The position numbers and the translations under genes are program-made. This document shows, piece by piece, positions 33,401 to 48,059 of a stretch of 64,000 nt of DNA; the first letter of the stretch is position 1, and each line of letters opens with the position of its first letter. The DNA is from Tubulanus polymorphus. Taxonomy: Eukaryota > Nemertea > Palaeonemertea > Tubulaniformes > Tubulanidae. The notes under the pieces are model-generated. The model had not been told where the DNA came from. It saw nothing but the letters and a program-made list of their open reading frames with translations, and did not search any database. Location of the stretch: the NCBI RefSeq assembly GCF_964204645.1, contig NW_027437435.1, positions 1 through 64,000 on the forward strand. Direction: 5' to 3'.

Positions 33401-36400
33401 GCGTAAAAGCGCTCAAATCGTCAGGAAAAGCACTTTTCGACGCGAAAACGTAGTTCAGCGCGAGAAAAGACGTTTTCTTTTCGAATATTCCCCCTATCGG
33501 AAAAACGACAATGCCGATGCGTAAAAGCGCTCAAATCGTCAGGAAAAGCACTTTTCGACGCGAAAACGTCGCTCAGCGCGAGAAAAGACGTTTTCGTATC
33601 GAATATTCCCCCTATCGGAAAAACGACAATGTCGATGCGTAAAAGCGCTCAAATCGTCAGGAAAAGCACTTTTCGACGCGAAAACGTCGTTCAGCGCGAG
33701 AAAAGACGTTTTCGTATCGAATATTCTCACTATCGGTAAAACGACAATGTCGATGCGTAAAAGCGCTCAAATCGTCAGGAAAAGCACTTTTCGACGCGAA
33801 AACGTCGCTCAGCGCGAGAAAAGACGTTTTCGTATCGAATATTCCCCCTATCGGAAAAACGACAATGTCGATGCGTAAAAGCGCTCAAATCGTCAGGAAA
33901 AGCACTTTTCGACGCGAAAACGTCGTTCAGCGCGAGAAAAGACGTTTTCGTATCGAATATTCTCACTATCGGTAAAACGACAATGTCGATGCGTAAAAGC
34001 GCTCAAATCGTCAGGAAAAGCACTTTTCGACGCGAAAACGTCGCTCAGCGCGAGAAAAGACGTTTTCGTATCGAATATTCGCCCTATCGTAAAAACGACA
34101 ATGCCGATGCGTAAAAGGGCTCAAATCGTCAGGAAAAGCACTTTTCGACGCGAAAACGTCGTTCAGCGCGAGAAAAGACGTTTTCGTATCGAATATTCCC
34201 CCTATCGGAAAAACAAGAATGTCGATGCGTAAAAGCGCTCAAATCATCAGGAAAAGCACTTTTCGACGCGAAAACGTCGTTCAGCGGGAGAAAAGACGTT
34301 TTCGTATCGAATATTCCCCCTATCAGAAAAGCGACAATGTCGATGCGTAAAAGCGCTCAAATCGTCAGGAAAAGCACTTTTCGACGCGAAAACGTCGTTC
34401 AGCGCGAGAAAAGACGTTTTCGTATTGAATATTCTCCCTATCGGAAAAACGACAATGTCGATGCGTAAAAGCGCTCAAATCGTCAGGAAAAGCACTTTTC
34501 GACGCGAAAACGTAATTCAGCGCGAGAAAAGACGTTTTCTTATCGAATATTCCCCCTATCGGAAAAACGACAATGTCGATGCGTAAAAGCGCTCAAATCG
34601 TCAGGAAAAGCACTTTTCGACGCGAAAACGTCGCTCAGCGCGAGAAAAGACGTTTTCGTATCGAATATTCGCCCTATCGTAAAAACGACAATGCCGATGC
34701 GTAAAAGGGCTCAAATCGTCAGGAAAAGCACTTTTCGACGCGAAAACGTCGTTCAGCGCGAGAAAAGACGTTTTCGTATCGAATATTCCCCCTATCGGAA
34801 AAACAACAATGTCGATGCGTAAAAGCGCTCAAATCATCAGGAAAAGCACTTTTCGACGCGAAAACGTCGCTCAGCGCGAGAAAAGACGTTTTCGTATCGA
34901 ATATTCCCCCTATCAGAAAAACGACAATGTGGATGCGTAAAAGCGCTCAAATCGTCAGGAAAAGCACTTTTCGACGCGAAAACGTCGTTCAGCGCGAGAA
35001 AAGACGTTTTCGTATCGAATATTCTCCCTATCGGAAAAACGACAATGTCGATGCGTAAAAGCGCTCAAATCGTCAGGAAAAGCACTTTTCGACGCGAAAA
35101 CGTAGTTCAGCGCGAGAAAAGACGTTTTCTTATCGAATATTCCCCCTATCGGAAAAACGACAATGTCGATGCGTAAAAGCGCTCAAATCGTCAGGAAAAG
35201 CACTTTTCGACGCGAAAACGTCGCTCAGCGCGAGAAAAGACGTTTTCGTATCGAATATTCGCCCTATCGTAAAAACGACAATGCCGATGCGTAAAAGCGC
35301 TCAAATCGAGGAAAAGCACTTTTCGACGCGAAAACGTCGTTCAGCGCGAGAAAAGTCGTTTTCGTATCGAATATTCTCACTATCGGAAAAACAACAATGT
35401 CGATGCGTAAAAGCGCTCAAATCATAAGGAAAAGCACTTTTCGACGCGAAAACGTCGTTCAGCGCGAGAAAAGTCGTTTTCGTATCGAATATTCTCACTA
35501 TCGGTAAAACGACAATGTCGATGCGTAAAAGCGCTCAAATCGTCAGGAAAAGCACTTTTCGACGCGAAAACGTCGTTCAGCGCGAGAAAAGTCGTTTTCG
35601 TATCGAATATTCTCACTATCGGTAAAACGACAATGTCGATGCGTAAAAGCGCTCAAATCGTCAGGAAAAGCACTTTTCGACGCGAAAACGTCGTTCAGCG
35701 CGAGAAAAGACGTTTTCGTGTCGAATATTCTCCCTATCGGAAAAACAACAATGTCGATGCGTAAAAGCGCTCAAATCGTCAGGAAAAGCACTTTTCGACG
35801 CGAAAACGTAGTTCAGCGCGAGAAAAGACGTTTTCTTATCGTTTATTCCCCATATCGGAAAAACAACAATGTCGATGCGTAAAAGCGCTCAAATCATAAG
35901 GAAAAGCACTTTTCGACGCGAAAACGTCGCTCAGCGCGAGAAAAGTCGTTTTCGTATCGAATATTCTCACTATCGGTAAAACGACAATGCCGATGCGTAA
36001 AAGCGCTCAAATCGTCGGGAAAAGCACTTTTCGACGCGAAAACGTCGTTCAGCGCGAGAAAAGTCGTTTTCGTATCGAATATTCTCACTATCGGTAAAAC
36101 GACAATGTCGATGCGTAAAAGCGCTCAAATCGTCAGGAAAAGCACTTTTCGACGCGAAAACGTAGTTCAGCGCGAGAAAAGACGTTTTCTTATCGAATAT
36201 TCCCCCTATCGGAAAAACGACAATGTCGATGCGTAAAAGCGCTCAAATCGTCAGGAAAAGCATTTTTCGACGCGAAAACGTCGTTCAGCGCGAGAAAAGA
36301 CGTTTTCGTATCGAATATTCTCCCTATCGGAAAAACGACAATGTCGATGCGTAAAAGCGCTCAAATCGTCAGGAAAAGCACTTTTCGACGCGAAAACGTC

Positions 36401-39400
36401 GCTCAGCGCGAGATAAGACGTTTTCGTATCGAATATTCCCCCTATCGGAAAAACGACAATGTCGATGCGTAAAAGCGCTCAAATCGTCAGGAAAAGCACT
36501 TTTCGACGCGAAAACGTCGTTCAGCGCGAGAAAAGACCTTTTCGTATCGAATGTTCGCCCTATCGTAAAAACGACAATGCCGATGCGTAAAAGCGCTCAA
36601 ATCGTCAGGAAAAGCACTTTTCGACGCGAAAACGTCGTTCAGCACGAGAAAAGACGTTTTCTTATCGTATATTCCCCCTATCGGAAAAACAACAATGTCG
36701 ATGCGTAAAAGCGCTCAAATCATAAGGAAAAGCACTTTTCGACGCGAAAACGTCGTTCAGCGCGAGAAAAGACGTTTTCTTATCGTATATTCCCCCTATC
36801 GGAAAAACGACAATGTCGATGCGTAAAAGCGCTCAAATCGTCAGGAAAAGCACTTTTCGACGCGAAAACGTCGTTCAGCGCGAGAAAAGACGTTTTCGTA
36901 TTGAATATTCTCCCTATCGGAAAAACGACAATGTCGATGCGTAAAAGCGCTCAAATCGTCAGGAAAAGCACTTTTCGACGCGACAACGTAGTTCAGCGCG
37001 AGAAAAGACGTTTTCTTATCGAATATTCCCCCTATCGGAAAAACGACAATGTCGATGCGTAAAAGCGCTCAAATCGTCAGGAAAAGCACTTTTCGACGCG
37101 AAAACGTCGCTCAGCGCGAGAAAAGACGTTTTCGTATCGAATATTCGCCCTATCGTAAAAACGACAATGCCGATGCGTAAAAGCGCTCAAATCGTCAGGA
37201 AAAGCACTTTTCGACGCGAAAACGTCGTTCAGCACGAGAAAAGACGTTTTCTTATCGAATATTCCCCCTATCGGAAAAACAACAATGTCGATGCGTAAAA
37301 GCGCTCAAATCATAAGGAAAAGCACTTTTCGACGCGAAAACGTCGCTCAGCGCGAGAAAAGACGTTTTCGTATCGAATATCGGAAAAACGACAATGTCGA
37401 TGCGTAAAAGCGCTCAAATCGTAAGGAAAAGCACTTTTCGACCCGAAAACGTAGTTCAGCGCGAGAAAAGACGTTTTCGTATCGAATATTCTCCCTATCG
37501 GAAAAACGACAATGTCGATGCGTAAAAGCGCTCAAATCGTCAGGAAAAGCACTTTTCGACGCGAAAACGTCGTTCAGCGCGAGAAAAGACGTTTTCGTGT
37601 CGAATATTCTCCCTATCGGTAAAACGACAATGTCGATGCGTAAAAGCGCTCAAATCGTCAGGAAAAGCACTTTTCGACGCGAAAACGTAGTTCAGCGCGA
37701 GAAAAGACGTTTTCTTATCGAATATTCCCCCTATCGGAAAAACGACAATGTCGATGCGTAAAAGCGCTCAAATCGTCAGGAAAAGCACTTTTCGACGCGA
37801 AAACGTCGTTCAGCGGGAGAAAAGACGTTTTCGTATCGAATATTCTCACTATCGGTAAAACGACAATGTCGATGCGTAAAAGCGCTCAAATCGTCAGGAA
37901 AAGCACTTTTCGACGCGAAAACGTCGCTCAGCGCGAGAAAAGACGTTTTCGTATCGAATATTCCCCCTATCGGTAAAACGACAATGTCGATGCGTAAAAG
38001 CGCTCAAATCGTCAGGAAAAGCACTTTTCGACGCGAAAACGTCGTTCGGCGCGAGAAAAGACCTTTTCGTATCGAATATTCCCCCTATCGGAAAAACGAC
38101 AATGTCGATGCGTAAAAGCGCTCAAATCGTCAGGAAAAGCACTTTTCGACGCGAAAACGTCGTTCAGCGCGAGAAAAGACGTTTTCGTATCGAATATTCT
38201 TCCTATCGGTAAAACGACAATGTCGATGCGTAAAAGCGCTCAAATCGTCAGGAAAAGCACTTTTCGACGCGAAAACGTCGTTCAGCGCGAGAAAAGACGT
38301 TTTCGTGTCGAATATTCTCCCTATCGGAAAAACGACAATGTCGATGCGTAAAAGCGCTCAAATCGTCAGGAAAAGCACTTTTCGACGCGAAAACGTCGTT
38401 CAGCGCGAGAAAAGACGTTTTTTGTCGAATATTCTCCCTATCGGTAAAACGACAATGTCGATGCGTAAAAGCGTTCAAATCGTCAGGAAAAGCACTTTTC
38501 GACGCGAAAACGTCGTTCAGCGCGAGAAAAGACGTTTTCGTATCGAATATTCGCCCTATCGTAAAAACTACAATGCCGATGCGTAAAAGCGCTCAAATCG
38601 TCAGGAAAAGCACTTTTCGACGCGAAAATGTCGTTCAGCGTTCGTATCGAATATTCTCACTGTCGTTATTCGTATCGAATATTCCCCCTATCGGAAAAAC
38701 AACAATGTCGATGCGTAAAAGCGCTCAAATCGTCAGGAAGAGCACTTTTCGACGCGAAAACGTCGCTCAGCGCGAGAAAAGACGTTTTCGTATCGAATAT
38801 TCCCCCTATCGGAAAAACGACAATGTCGATGCGTAAAAGCGCTCAAATCGTCAGGAAAAGCACTTTTCGACGCGAAAACGTAGTTCAGCGCGAGAAAAGA
38901 CGTTTTCGCGTCGAATATTCCCCCTATCGGAAAAACGACAATGCCGATGCGTAAAAGCGCTCAAATCGTCAGGAAAAGCACTTTTCGACGCGAAAACGTA
39001 GTTCAGCGCGAGAAAAGACGTTTTCTTTTCGAATATTCCCCCTATCGGAAAAACGACAATGCCGATGCGTAAAAGCGCTCAAATCGTCAGGAAAAGCACT
39101 TTTCGACGCGAAAACGTCGCTCAGCGCGAGAAAAGACGTTTTCGTATCGAATATTCCCCCTATCGGAAAAACGACAATGTCGATGCGTAAAAGCGCTCAA
39201 ATCGTCAGGAAAAGCACTTTTCGACGCGAAAACGTCGTTCAGCGCGAGAAAAGACGTTTTCGTATCGAATATCGGAAAAACGACAATGTCGATGCGTAAA
39301 AGCGCTCAAATCGTAAGGAAAAGCACTTTTCGACCCGAAAACGTAGTTCAGCGCGAGAAAAGACGTTTTCGTATCGAATATTCTCCCTATCGGAAAAACG

Positions 39401-42400
39401 ACAATGTCGATGCGTAAAAGCGCTCAAATCGTCAGGAAAAGCACTTTTCGACGCGAAAACGTCGTTCAGCGCGAGAAAAGACGTTTTCGTGTCGAATATT
39501 CTCCCTATCGGTAAAACGACAATGTCGATGCGTAAAAGCGCTCAAATCGTCAGGAAAAGCACTTTTCGACGCGAAAACGTAGTTCAGCGCGAGAAAAGAC
39601 GTTTTCTTATCGAATATTCCCCCTATCGGAAAAACGACAATGTCGATGCGTAAAAGCGCTCAAATCGTCAGGAAAAGCACTTTTCGACGCGAAAACGTCG
39701 TTCAGCGGGAGAAAAGACGTTTTCGTATCGAATATTCTCACTATCGGTAAAACGACAATGTCGATGCGTAAAAGCGCTCAAATCGTCAGGAAAAGCACTT
39801 TTCGACGCGAAAACGTCGCTCAGCGCGAGAAAAGACGTTTTCGTATCGAATATTCCCCCTATCGGTAAAACGACAATGTCGATGCGTAAAAGCGCTCAAA
39901 TCGTCAGGAAAAGCACTTTTCGACGCGAAAACGTCGTTCGGCGCGAGAAAAGACCTTTTCGTATCGAATATTCCCCCTATCGGAAAAACGACAATGTCGA
40001 TGCGTAAAAGCGCTCAAATCGTCAGGAAAAGCACTTTTCGACGCGAAAACGTCGTTCAGCGCGAGAAAAGACGTTTTCGTATCGAATATTCCCCCTATCG
40101 GTAAAACGACAATGTCGATGCGTAAAAGCGCTCAAATCGTCAGGAAAAGCACTTTTCGACGCGAAAACGTCGTTCGGCGCGAGAAAAGACGTTTTCGTAT
40201 TGAATATTCTCCCTATCGGAAAAACGACAATGTCGATGCGTAAAAGCGCTCAAATCGTCAGGAAAAGCACTTTTCGACGCGAAAACGTCGCTCAGCGCGA
40301 GAAAAGACGTTTTCTTTTCGAATATTCGCCCTATCGTAAAAACGACAATGCCGATGCGTAAAAGCGCTCAAATCGTCAGGAAAAGCACTTTTCGACGCGA
40401 AAACGTCGCTCAGCGCGAGAAAAGACGTTTTCGTATGGAATATTCGCCCTATCGTAAAAACGACAATGCCGATGCGTAAAAGCGCTCAAATCGTCAGGAA
40501 AAGCACTTTTCGACGCGAAAACGTCGTTCAGCGCGAGAAAAGACCTTTTCGTATCGAATATTCCCCCTATCGGAAAAACGACAATGTCGATGCGTAAAAG
40601 CGCTCAAATCGTAAGGAAAAGCACTTTTCGACCCGAAAACGTAGTTCAGCGCGAGAAAAGTCGTTTTCGTATCGAATATTCTCACTATCGGTAAAACGAC
40701 AATGTCGATGCGTAAAAGCGCTCAAATCGTCAGGAAAAGCACTTTTCGACGCGAAAACGTAGTTCAGCGCGAGAAAAGACGTTTTCTTATCGAATATTCC
40801 CCCTATCGGAAAAACGACAATGTCGATGCGTAAAAGCGCTCAAATCGTCAGGAAAAGCACTTTTCGACGCGAAAACGTCGCTCAGCGCGAGAAAAGACGT
40901 TTTCGTATCGAATATTCGCCCTATCGTAAAAACGACAATGCCGATGCGTAAAAGCGCTCAAATCGTCAGGAAAAGCACTTTTCGACGCGAAAACGTCGTT
41001 CAGCACGAGAAAAGACGTTTTCTTATCGTATATTCCCCCTATCGGAAAAACGACAATGTCGATGCGTAAAAGCGCTCAAATCATAAGGAAAAGCACTTTT
41101 CGACGCGAAAACGTCGCTCAGCGCGAGAAAAGACGTTTTCGTATCGAATATTCCCCCTATCGGAAAAACGACAATGTCGATGCGAAAAAGCGCTCAAATC
41201 GTAAGGAAAAGCACTTTTCGACCCGAAAACGTAGTTCATCGCGAGAAAAGTCGTTTTCGTATCGAATATTCTCCCTATCGGTAAAACGACAATGTCGATG
41301 CGTAAAAGCGCTCAAATCGTCAGGAAAAGCACTTTTCGACGCGAAAACGTAGTTCAGCGCGAGAAAAGACGTTTTCTTATCGAATATTCCCCCTATCGGA
41401 AAAACGACAATGTCGATGCGTAAAAGCGCTCAAATCGTCAGGAAAAGCACTTTTCGACGCGAAAACGTCGTTCAGCGGGAGAAAAGACGTTTTCGTATCG
41501 AATATTCTCAATATCGGTAAAACGACAATGTCGATGCGTAAAAGCGCTCAAATCGTCAGGAAAAGCACTTTTCGACGCGAAAACGTCGTTCAGCGCGAGA
41601 AAAGACGTTTTCGTATCGAATATTCCCCCTATCGGTAAAACGACAATGTCGATGCGTAAAAGCGCTCAAATCGTCAGGAAAAGCACTTTTCGACGCGAAA
41701 ACGTCGTTCGGCGCGAGAAAAGACGTTTTCGTGTCGAATATTCTCCCTATCGGAAAAACGACAATGCCGATGCGTAAAAGCGCTCAAATCGTCAGGAAAA
41801 GCACTTTTCGACGCGAAAACGTCGTTCAGCGCGAGAAAAGACGTTTTCGTATCGAATATTCCCCCTATCGGTAAAACGACAATGTCGATGCGTAAAAGCG
41901 CTCAAATCGTCAGGAAAAGCACTTTTCGACGCGAAAACGTCGTTCGGCGCGAGAAAAGACGTTTTCGTATGGAATATTCTCCCTATCAGAAAAACGACAA
42001 TGTCGATGCGTAAAAGCGCTCAAATCGTCAGGAAAAGCACTTTTCGACGCGAAAACGTCGCTCAGCGGGAGCAAAGACGTTTTCGTATCGAATATTCTCA
42101 CTATCGGTAAAACGACAATGTCGATGCGTAAAAGCGGTCAAATCGTCAGGAAAAGCACTTTTCGACGCGAAAACGTCGCTCAGCGCGAGAAAAGACGTTT
42201 TCGTATCGAATATTCGCCCTATCGTAAAAACGACAATGCCGATGCGTAAAAGCGCTCAAATCGTCAGGAAAAGCACTTTTCGACGCGAAAACGTCGTTCA
42301 GCGCGAGAAAAGACGTTTTCGTATCGAATATTCCCCCTATCGGTAAAACGACAATGTCGATGCGTAAAAGCGCTCAAATCGTCAGGAAAAGCACTTTTCG

Positions 42401-42849
42401 ACGCGAAAACGTCGTTCGGCGCGAGAAAAGACGTTTTCGTGTCGAATATTCTCCCTATCGGAAAAACGACAATGCCGATGCGTAAAAGCGCTCAAATCGT
42501 CAGGAAAGGCACTTTTCGACGCGAAAACGTCGTTCAGCGCGAGAAAAGACGTTTTCGTATCGAATATTCCCCCTATCGGTAAAACGACAATGTCGATGCG
42601 TAAAAGCGCTCAAATCGTCAGGAAAAGCACTTTTCGACGCGAAAACGTCGCTCAGCGCGAGAAAAGACGTTTTCGTATGGAATATTCGCCCTATCGTAAA
42701 AACGACAATGCCGATGCGTAAAAGCGCTCAAATCGTCAGGAAAAGCACTTTACGACGCGAAAACGTCATTCAGCACGAGAAAAGACGTTTTCTTATCGTA
42801 TATTCCCCCTATCGGAAAAACGACAATGCCGATGCGTAAAAGCGCTCAA

Positions 42850-45800
42850 ATCGTCAGGGAAAGCACTTTTCGACGCGAAAACGTCGTTCAGCGCGAGAAA
42901 AGACGTTTTCTTATCGTATATTCCCCCTATCGGAAAAACGACAATGTCGATGCGTAAAAGCGCTCAAATCATAAGGAAAAGCACTTTTCGACGCGAAAAC
43001 GTCGCTCAGCGCGAGAAAAGACGTTTTCGTATCGAATATTCCCCCTATCGGAAAAACGACAATGTCGATGCGTAAAAGCGCTCAAATCGTAAGGAAAAGC
43101 ACTTTTCGACCCGAAAACGTAGTTCAGCGCGAGAAAAGTCGTTTTCGTATCGAATATTCTCACTATCGGTAAAACGACAATGTCGATGCGTAAAAGCGCT
43201 CAAATCGTCAGGAAAAGCACTTTTCGACGCGAAAACGTCGTTCAGCGCGAGAAAAGACGTTTTCGTGTCGAATATTCTCCCTATCGGTAAAACGACAATG
43301 TCGATGCGTAAAAGCGCTCAAATCGTCAGGAAAAGCACTTTTCGACGCGAAAACGTAGTTCAGCGCGAGAAAAGACGTTTTCTTATCGAATATTCCCCCT
43401 ATCGGAATAACGACAATGTCGATGCGTAAAAGCGCTCAAATCGTCAGGAAAAGCACTTTTCGACGCGAAAACGTCGTTCAGCGGGAGAAAAGACGTTTTC
43501 GTATCGAATATTCTCACTATCGGTAAAACGACAATGTCGATGCGTAAAAGCGCTCAAATCGTCAGGAAAAGCACTTTTCGACGCGAAAACGTCGCTCAGC
43601 GCGAGAAAAGACGTTTTCGTATCGAATATTCGCCCTATCGTAAAAACGACAATGCCGATGCGTAAAAGCGCTCAAATCGTCAGGAAAAGCACTTTTCGAC
43701 GCCAAAACGTCGTTCGGCGCGAGAAAAGACGTTTTCGTATTGAATATTCTCCCTATCAGAAAAACGACAATGTCGATGCGTAAAAGCGCTCAAATCGTCA
43801 GGAAAAGCACTTTTCGACGCGAAAACGTCGCTCAGCGCGAGAAAAGACGTTTTCGTATGGAATATTCGCCCTATCGTAAAAACGACAATGCCGATGCGTA
43901 AAAGCGCTCAAATCGTCAGGAAAAGCACTTTTCGACGCGAAAACGTCGTTCAGCGGGAGAAAAGACGTTTTCGTATCGAATATTCTCACTATCGGTAAAA
44001 CGACAATGTCGATGCGTAAAAGCGGTCAAATCGTCAGGAAAAGCACTTTTCGACGCGAAAACGTCGCTCAGCGCGAGAAAAGACGTTTTCGTATCGAATA
44101 TTCGCCCTATCGTAAAAACGACAATGCCGATGCGTAAAAGCGCTCAAATCGTCAGGAAAAGCACTTTTCGACGCGAAAACGTCGTTCAGCGGGAGAAAAG
44201 ACGTTTTCGTATCGAATATTCTCACTATCGGTAAAACGACAATGTCGATGCGTAAAAGCGCTCAAATCGTCAGGAAAAGCACTTTTCGACGCGAAAACGT
44301 CGTTCAGCGCGAGAAAAGACGTTTTCGTATCGAATATTCCCCCTATCGGTAAAACGACAATGTCGATGCGTAAAAGCGCTCAAATCGTCAGGAAAAGCAC
44401 TTTTCGACGCGAAAACGTCGTTCGGCGCGAGAAAAGACGTTTTCGTGTCGAATATTCTCCCTATCGGAAAAACGACAATGCCGATGCGTAAAAGCGCTCA
44501 AATCGTCAGGAAAGGCACTTTTCGACGCGAAAACGTCGTTCAGCGCGAGAAAAGACGTTTTCGTATCGAATATTCTCCCTATCAGAAAAACGACAATGTC
44601 GATGCGTAAAAGCGCTCAAATCGTCAGGAAAAGCACTTTTCGACGCGAAAACGTCGCTCAGCGCGAGAAAAGACGTTTTCGTATGGAATATTCGCCCTAT
44701 CGTAAAAACGACAATGCCGATGCGTAAAAGCGCTCAAATCGTCAGGAAAAGCACTTTTCGACGCGAAAACGTCGTTCAGCACGAGAAAAGACGTTTTCTT
44801 ATCGTATATTCCCCCTATCGGAAAAACGACAATGCCGATGCGTAAAAGCGCTCAAATCGTCAGGGAAAGCACTTTTCGACGCGAAAACGTCGTTCAGCGC
44901 GAGAAAAGACGTTTTCTTATCGTATATTCCCCCTATCGGAAAAACGACAATGTCGATGCGTAAAAGCGCTCAAATCGTAAGGAAAAGCACTTTTCGACCC
45001 GAAAACGTAGTTCAGCGCGAGAAAAGTCGTTTTCGTATCGAATATTCTCACTATCGGTAAAACGACAATGTCGATGCGTAAAAGCGCTCAAATCGTCAGG
45101 AAAAGCACTTTTCGACGCGAAAACGTCGTTCAGCGCGAGAAAAGACGTTTTCGTGTCGAATATTCTCCCTATCGGTAAAACGACAATGTCGATGCGTAAA
45201 AGCGCTCAAATCGTCAGGAAAAGCACTTTTCGACGCGAAAACGTAGTTCAGCGCGAGAAAAGACGTTTTCTTATCGAATATTCCCCCTATCGGAAAAACG
45301 ACAATGTCGATGCGTAAAAGCGCTCAAATCGTCAGGAAAAGCACTTTTCGACGCGAAAACGTCGTTCAGCGGGAAAAAAGACGTTTTCGTATCGAATATT
45401 CTCACTATCGGTAAAACGACAATGTCGATGCGTAAAAGCGCTCAAATCGTCAGGAAAAGCACTTTTCGACGCGAAAACGTCGCTCAGCGCGAGAAAAGAC
45501 GTTTTCGTATCGAATATTCGCCCTATCGTAAAAACGACAATGCCGATGCGTAAAAGCGCTCAAATCGTCAAGAAAAGCACTTTTCGACGCCAAAACGTCG
45601 TTCGGCGCGAGAAAAGACGTTTTCGTATTGAATATTCTCCCTATCAGAAAAACGACAATGTCGATGCGTAAAAGCGCTCAAATCGTCAGGAAAAGCACTT
45701 TTCGACGCGAAAACGTCGCTCAGCGCGAGAAAAGACGTTTTCGTATGGAATATTCGCCCTATCGTAAAAACGACAATGCCGATGCGTAAAAGCGCTCAAA

Positions 45801-46900
45801 TCGTCAGGAAAAGCACTTTTCGACGCGAAAACGTCGTTCAGCGCGAGAAAAGACCTTTTCGTATCGAATATTCCCCCTATCGGAAAAACGACAATGTCGA
45901 TGCGTAAAAGCGCTCAAATCGTCAGGAAAAGCACTTTTCGACCCGAAAACGTCGTTCAGCGCGAGAAAAGTCGTTTTCGTATCGAATATTCTCACTATCG
46001 GTAAAACGACAATGTCGATGCGTAAAAGCGCTCAAATCGTCAGGAAAAGCACTTTTCGACGCGAAAACGTCGTTCAGCGCGAGAAACGACGTTTTCGTAT
46101 CGAATATTCTCCCTATCGGAAAAACGACAATGTCGATGCGTAAAAGCGCTCAAATCGTCAGGAAAAGCACTTTTCGACGCGAAAACGTAGTTCAGCGCGA
46201 GAAAAGACGTTTTCTTATCGAATATTCCCCCTATCGGAAAAACGACAATGCCGATGCGTAAAAGCGCTCAAATCGTCAGGAAAAGCACTTTTCGACGCGA
46301 AAACGTCGCTCAGCGCGAGAAAGACGTTTTCGTATCGAATATTCCCCCTATCGGAAAAACGACAATGTCGATGCGTAAAAGCGCTCAAATCGTCAGGAAA
46401 AGCACTTTTCGACGCGAAAACGTCGTTCAGCGGGAGAAAAGACGTTTTCGTATCGAATATTCTCACTATCGGTAAAACGACAATGTCGATGCGTAAAAGC
46501 GCTCAAATCGTCAGGAAAAGCACTTTTCGACGCGAAAACGTCGCTCAGCGCGAGAAAAGACGTTTTCGTATCGAATATTCGCCCTATCGTAAAAACGACA
46601 ATGCCGATGCGTAAAAGCGCTCAAATCGTCAAGAAAAGCACTTTTCGACGCCAAAACGTCGTTCGGCGCGAGAGAAGACGTTTTCGTATTGAATATTCTC
46701 CCTATCAGAAAAACGACAATGTCGATGCGTAAAAGCGCTCAAATCGTCAGGAAAAGCACTTTTCGACGCGAAAACGTCGCTCAGCGCGAGAAAAGACGTT
46801 TTCGTATGGAATATTCGCCCTATCGTAAAAACGACAATGCCGATGCGTAAAAGCGCTCAAATCGTCAGGAAAAGCACTTTTCGACGCGAAAACGTCGTTC
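42850..46900 (+). repeat. Satellite segment duplicated at about 50.87-54.80 kb
   Basis: The offset is 8,021 bp from 42.97 to about 44.96 kb and 7,903 bp from about 45.07 kb on. The difference is one monomer, missing from the second copy. Shared markers include GTATGGAAT, TATCAGAAAAACG, CAGGAAAGGCAC and GACGCCAAAACG variants. Confidence 0.85.
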
Positions 46901-46960
46901 AGCGCGAGAAAAGACCTTTTCGTATCGAATATTCCCCCTATCGGAAAAACGACAATGTCG
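45360..46960 (+). repeat. Nine-monomer higher-order repeat, first cluster
   Basis: Matching monomers recur every 1,061 bp (9 x 118 minus 1, the missing base being in the GAGAAAGACG monomer). Here equivalents lie at 45804 and 46865, giving about 1.5 units. Other clusters are 48060-50570 and 53270-56000. Confidence 0.8.
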
Positions 46961-48059
46961 ATGCGTAAAAGCGCTCAAATCGTAAGGAAAAGCACTTTTC
47001 GACCCGAAAACGTAGTTCAGCGCGAGAAAAGTCGTTTTCGTATCGAATATTCTCACTATCGGTAAAACGACAATGTCGATGCGTATAAGCGCTCAAATCG
47101 TCAGGAAAAGCACTTTTCGACGCGAAAACGTAGTTCAGCGCGAGAAAAGACGTTTTCTTATCGAATATTCCCCCTATCGGAAAAACGACAATGTCGATGC
47201 GTAAAAGCGCTCAAATCGTCAGGAAAAGCACTTTTCGACGCGAAAACGTCGCTCAGCGCGAGAAAAGACGTTTTCGTATCGAATATTCTCCCTATCGTAA
47301 AAACGACAATGCCGATGCGTAAAAGCGCTCAAATCGTCAGGAAAAGCACTTTTCGACGCGAAAACGTCGTTCAGCACGAGAAAAGACGTTTTCTTATCGT
47401 ATATTCCCCCTATCAGAAAAACAACAATGTCGATGCGTAAAAGCGCTCAAATCATAAGGAAAAGCACTTTTCGACGCGAAAACGTCGTTCAGCACGAGAA
47501 AAGACGTTTTCTTATCGTATATTCCCCCTATCGGAAAAACGACAATGCCGATGCGTAAAAGCGCTCAAATCGTCAGGGAAAGCACTTTTCGACGCGAAAA
47601 CGTCGTTCAGCGCGAGAAAAGACGTTTTCTTATCGTATATTCCCCCTATCGGAAAAACGACAATGTCGATGCGTAAAAGCGCTCAAATCGTAAGGAAAAG
47701 CACTTTTCGACCCGAAAACGTAGTTCAGCGCGAGAAAAGTCGTTTTCGTATCGAATATTCTCACTATCGGTAAAACGACAATGTCGATGCGTAAAAGCGC
47801 TCAAATCGTCAGGAAAAGCACTTTTCGACGCGAAAACGTCGTTCAGCGCGAGAAAAGACGTTTTCGTGTCGAATATTCTCCCTATCGGTAAAACGACAAT
47901 GTCGATGCGTAAAAGCGCTCAAATCGTCAGGAAAAGCACTTTTCGACGCGAAAACGTAGTTCAGCGCGAGAAAAGACGTTTTCTTATCGAATATTCCCCC
48001 TATCGGAAAAACGACAATGTCGATGCGTAAAAGCGCTCAAATCGTCAGGAAAAGCACTT

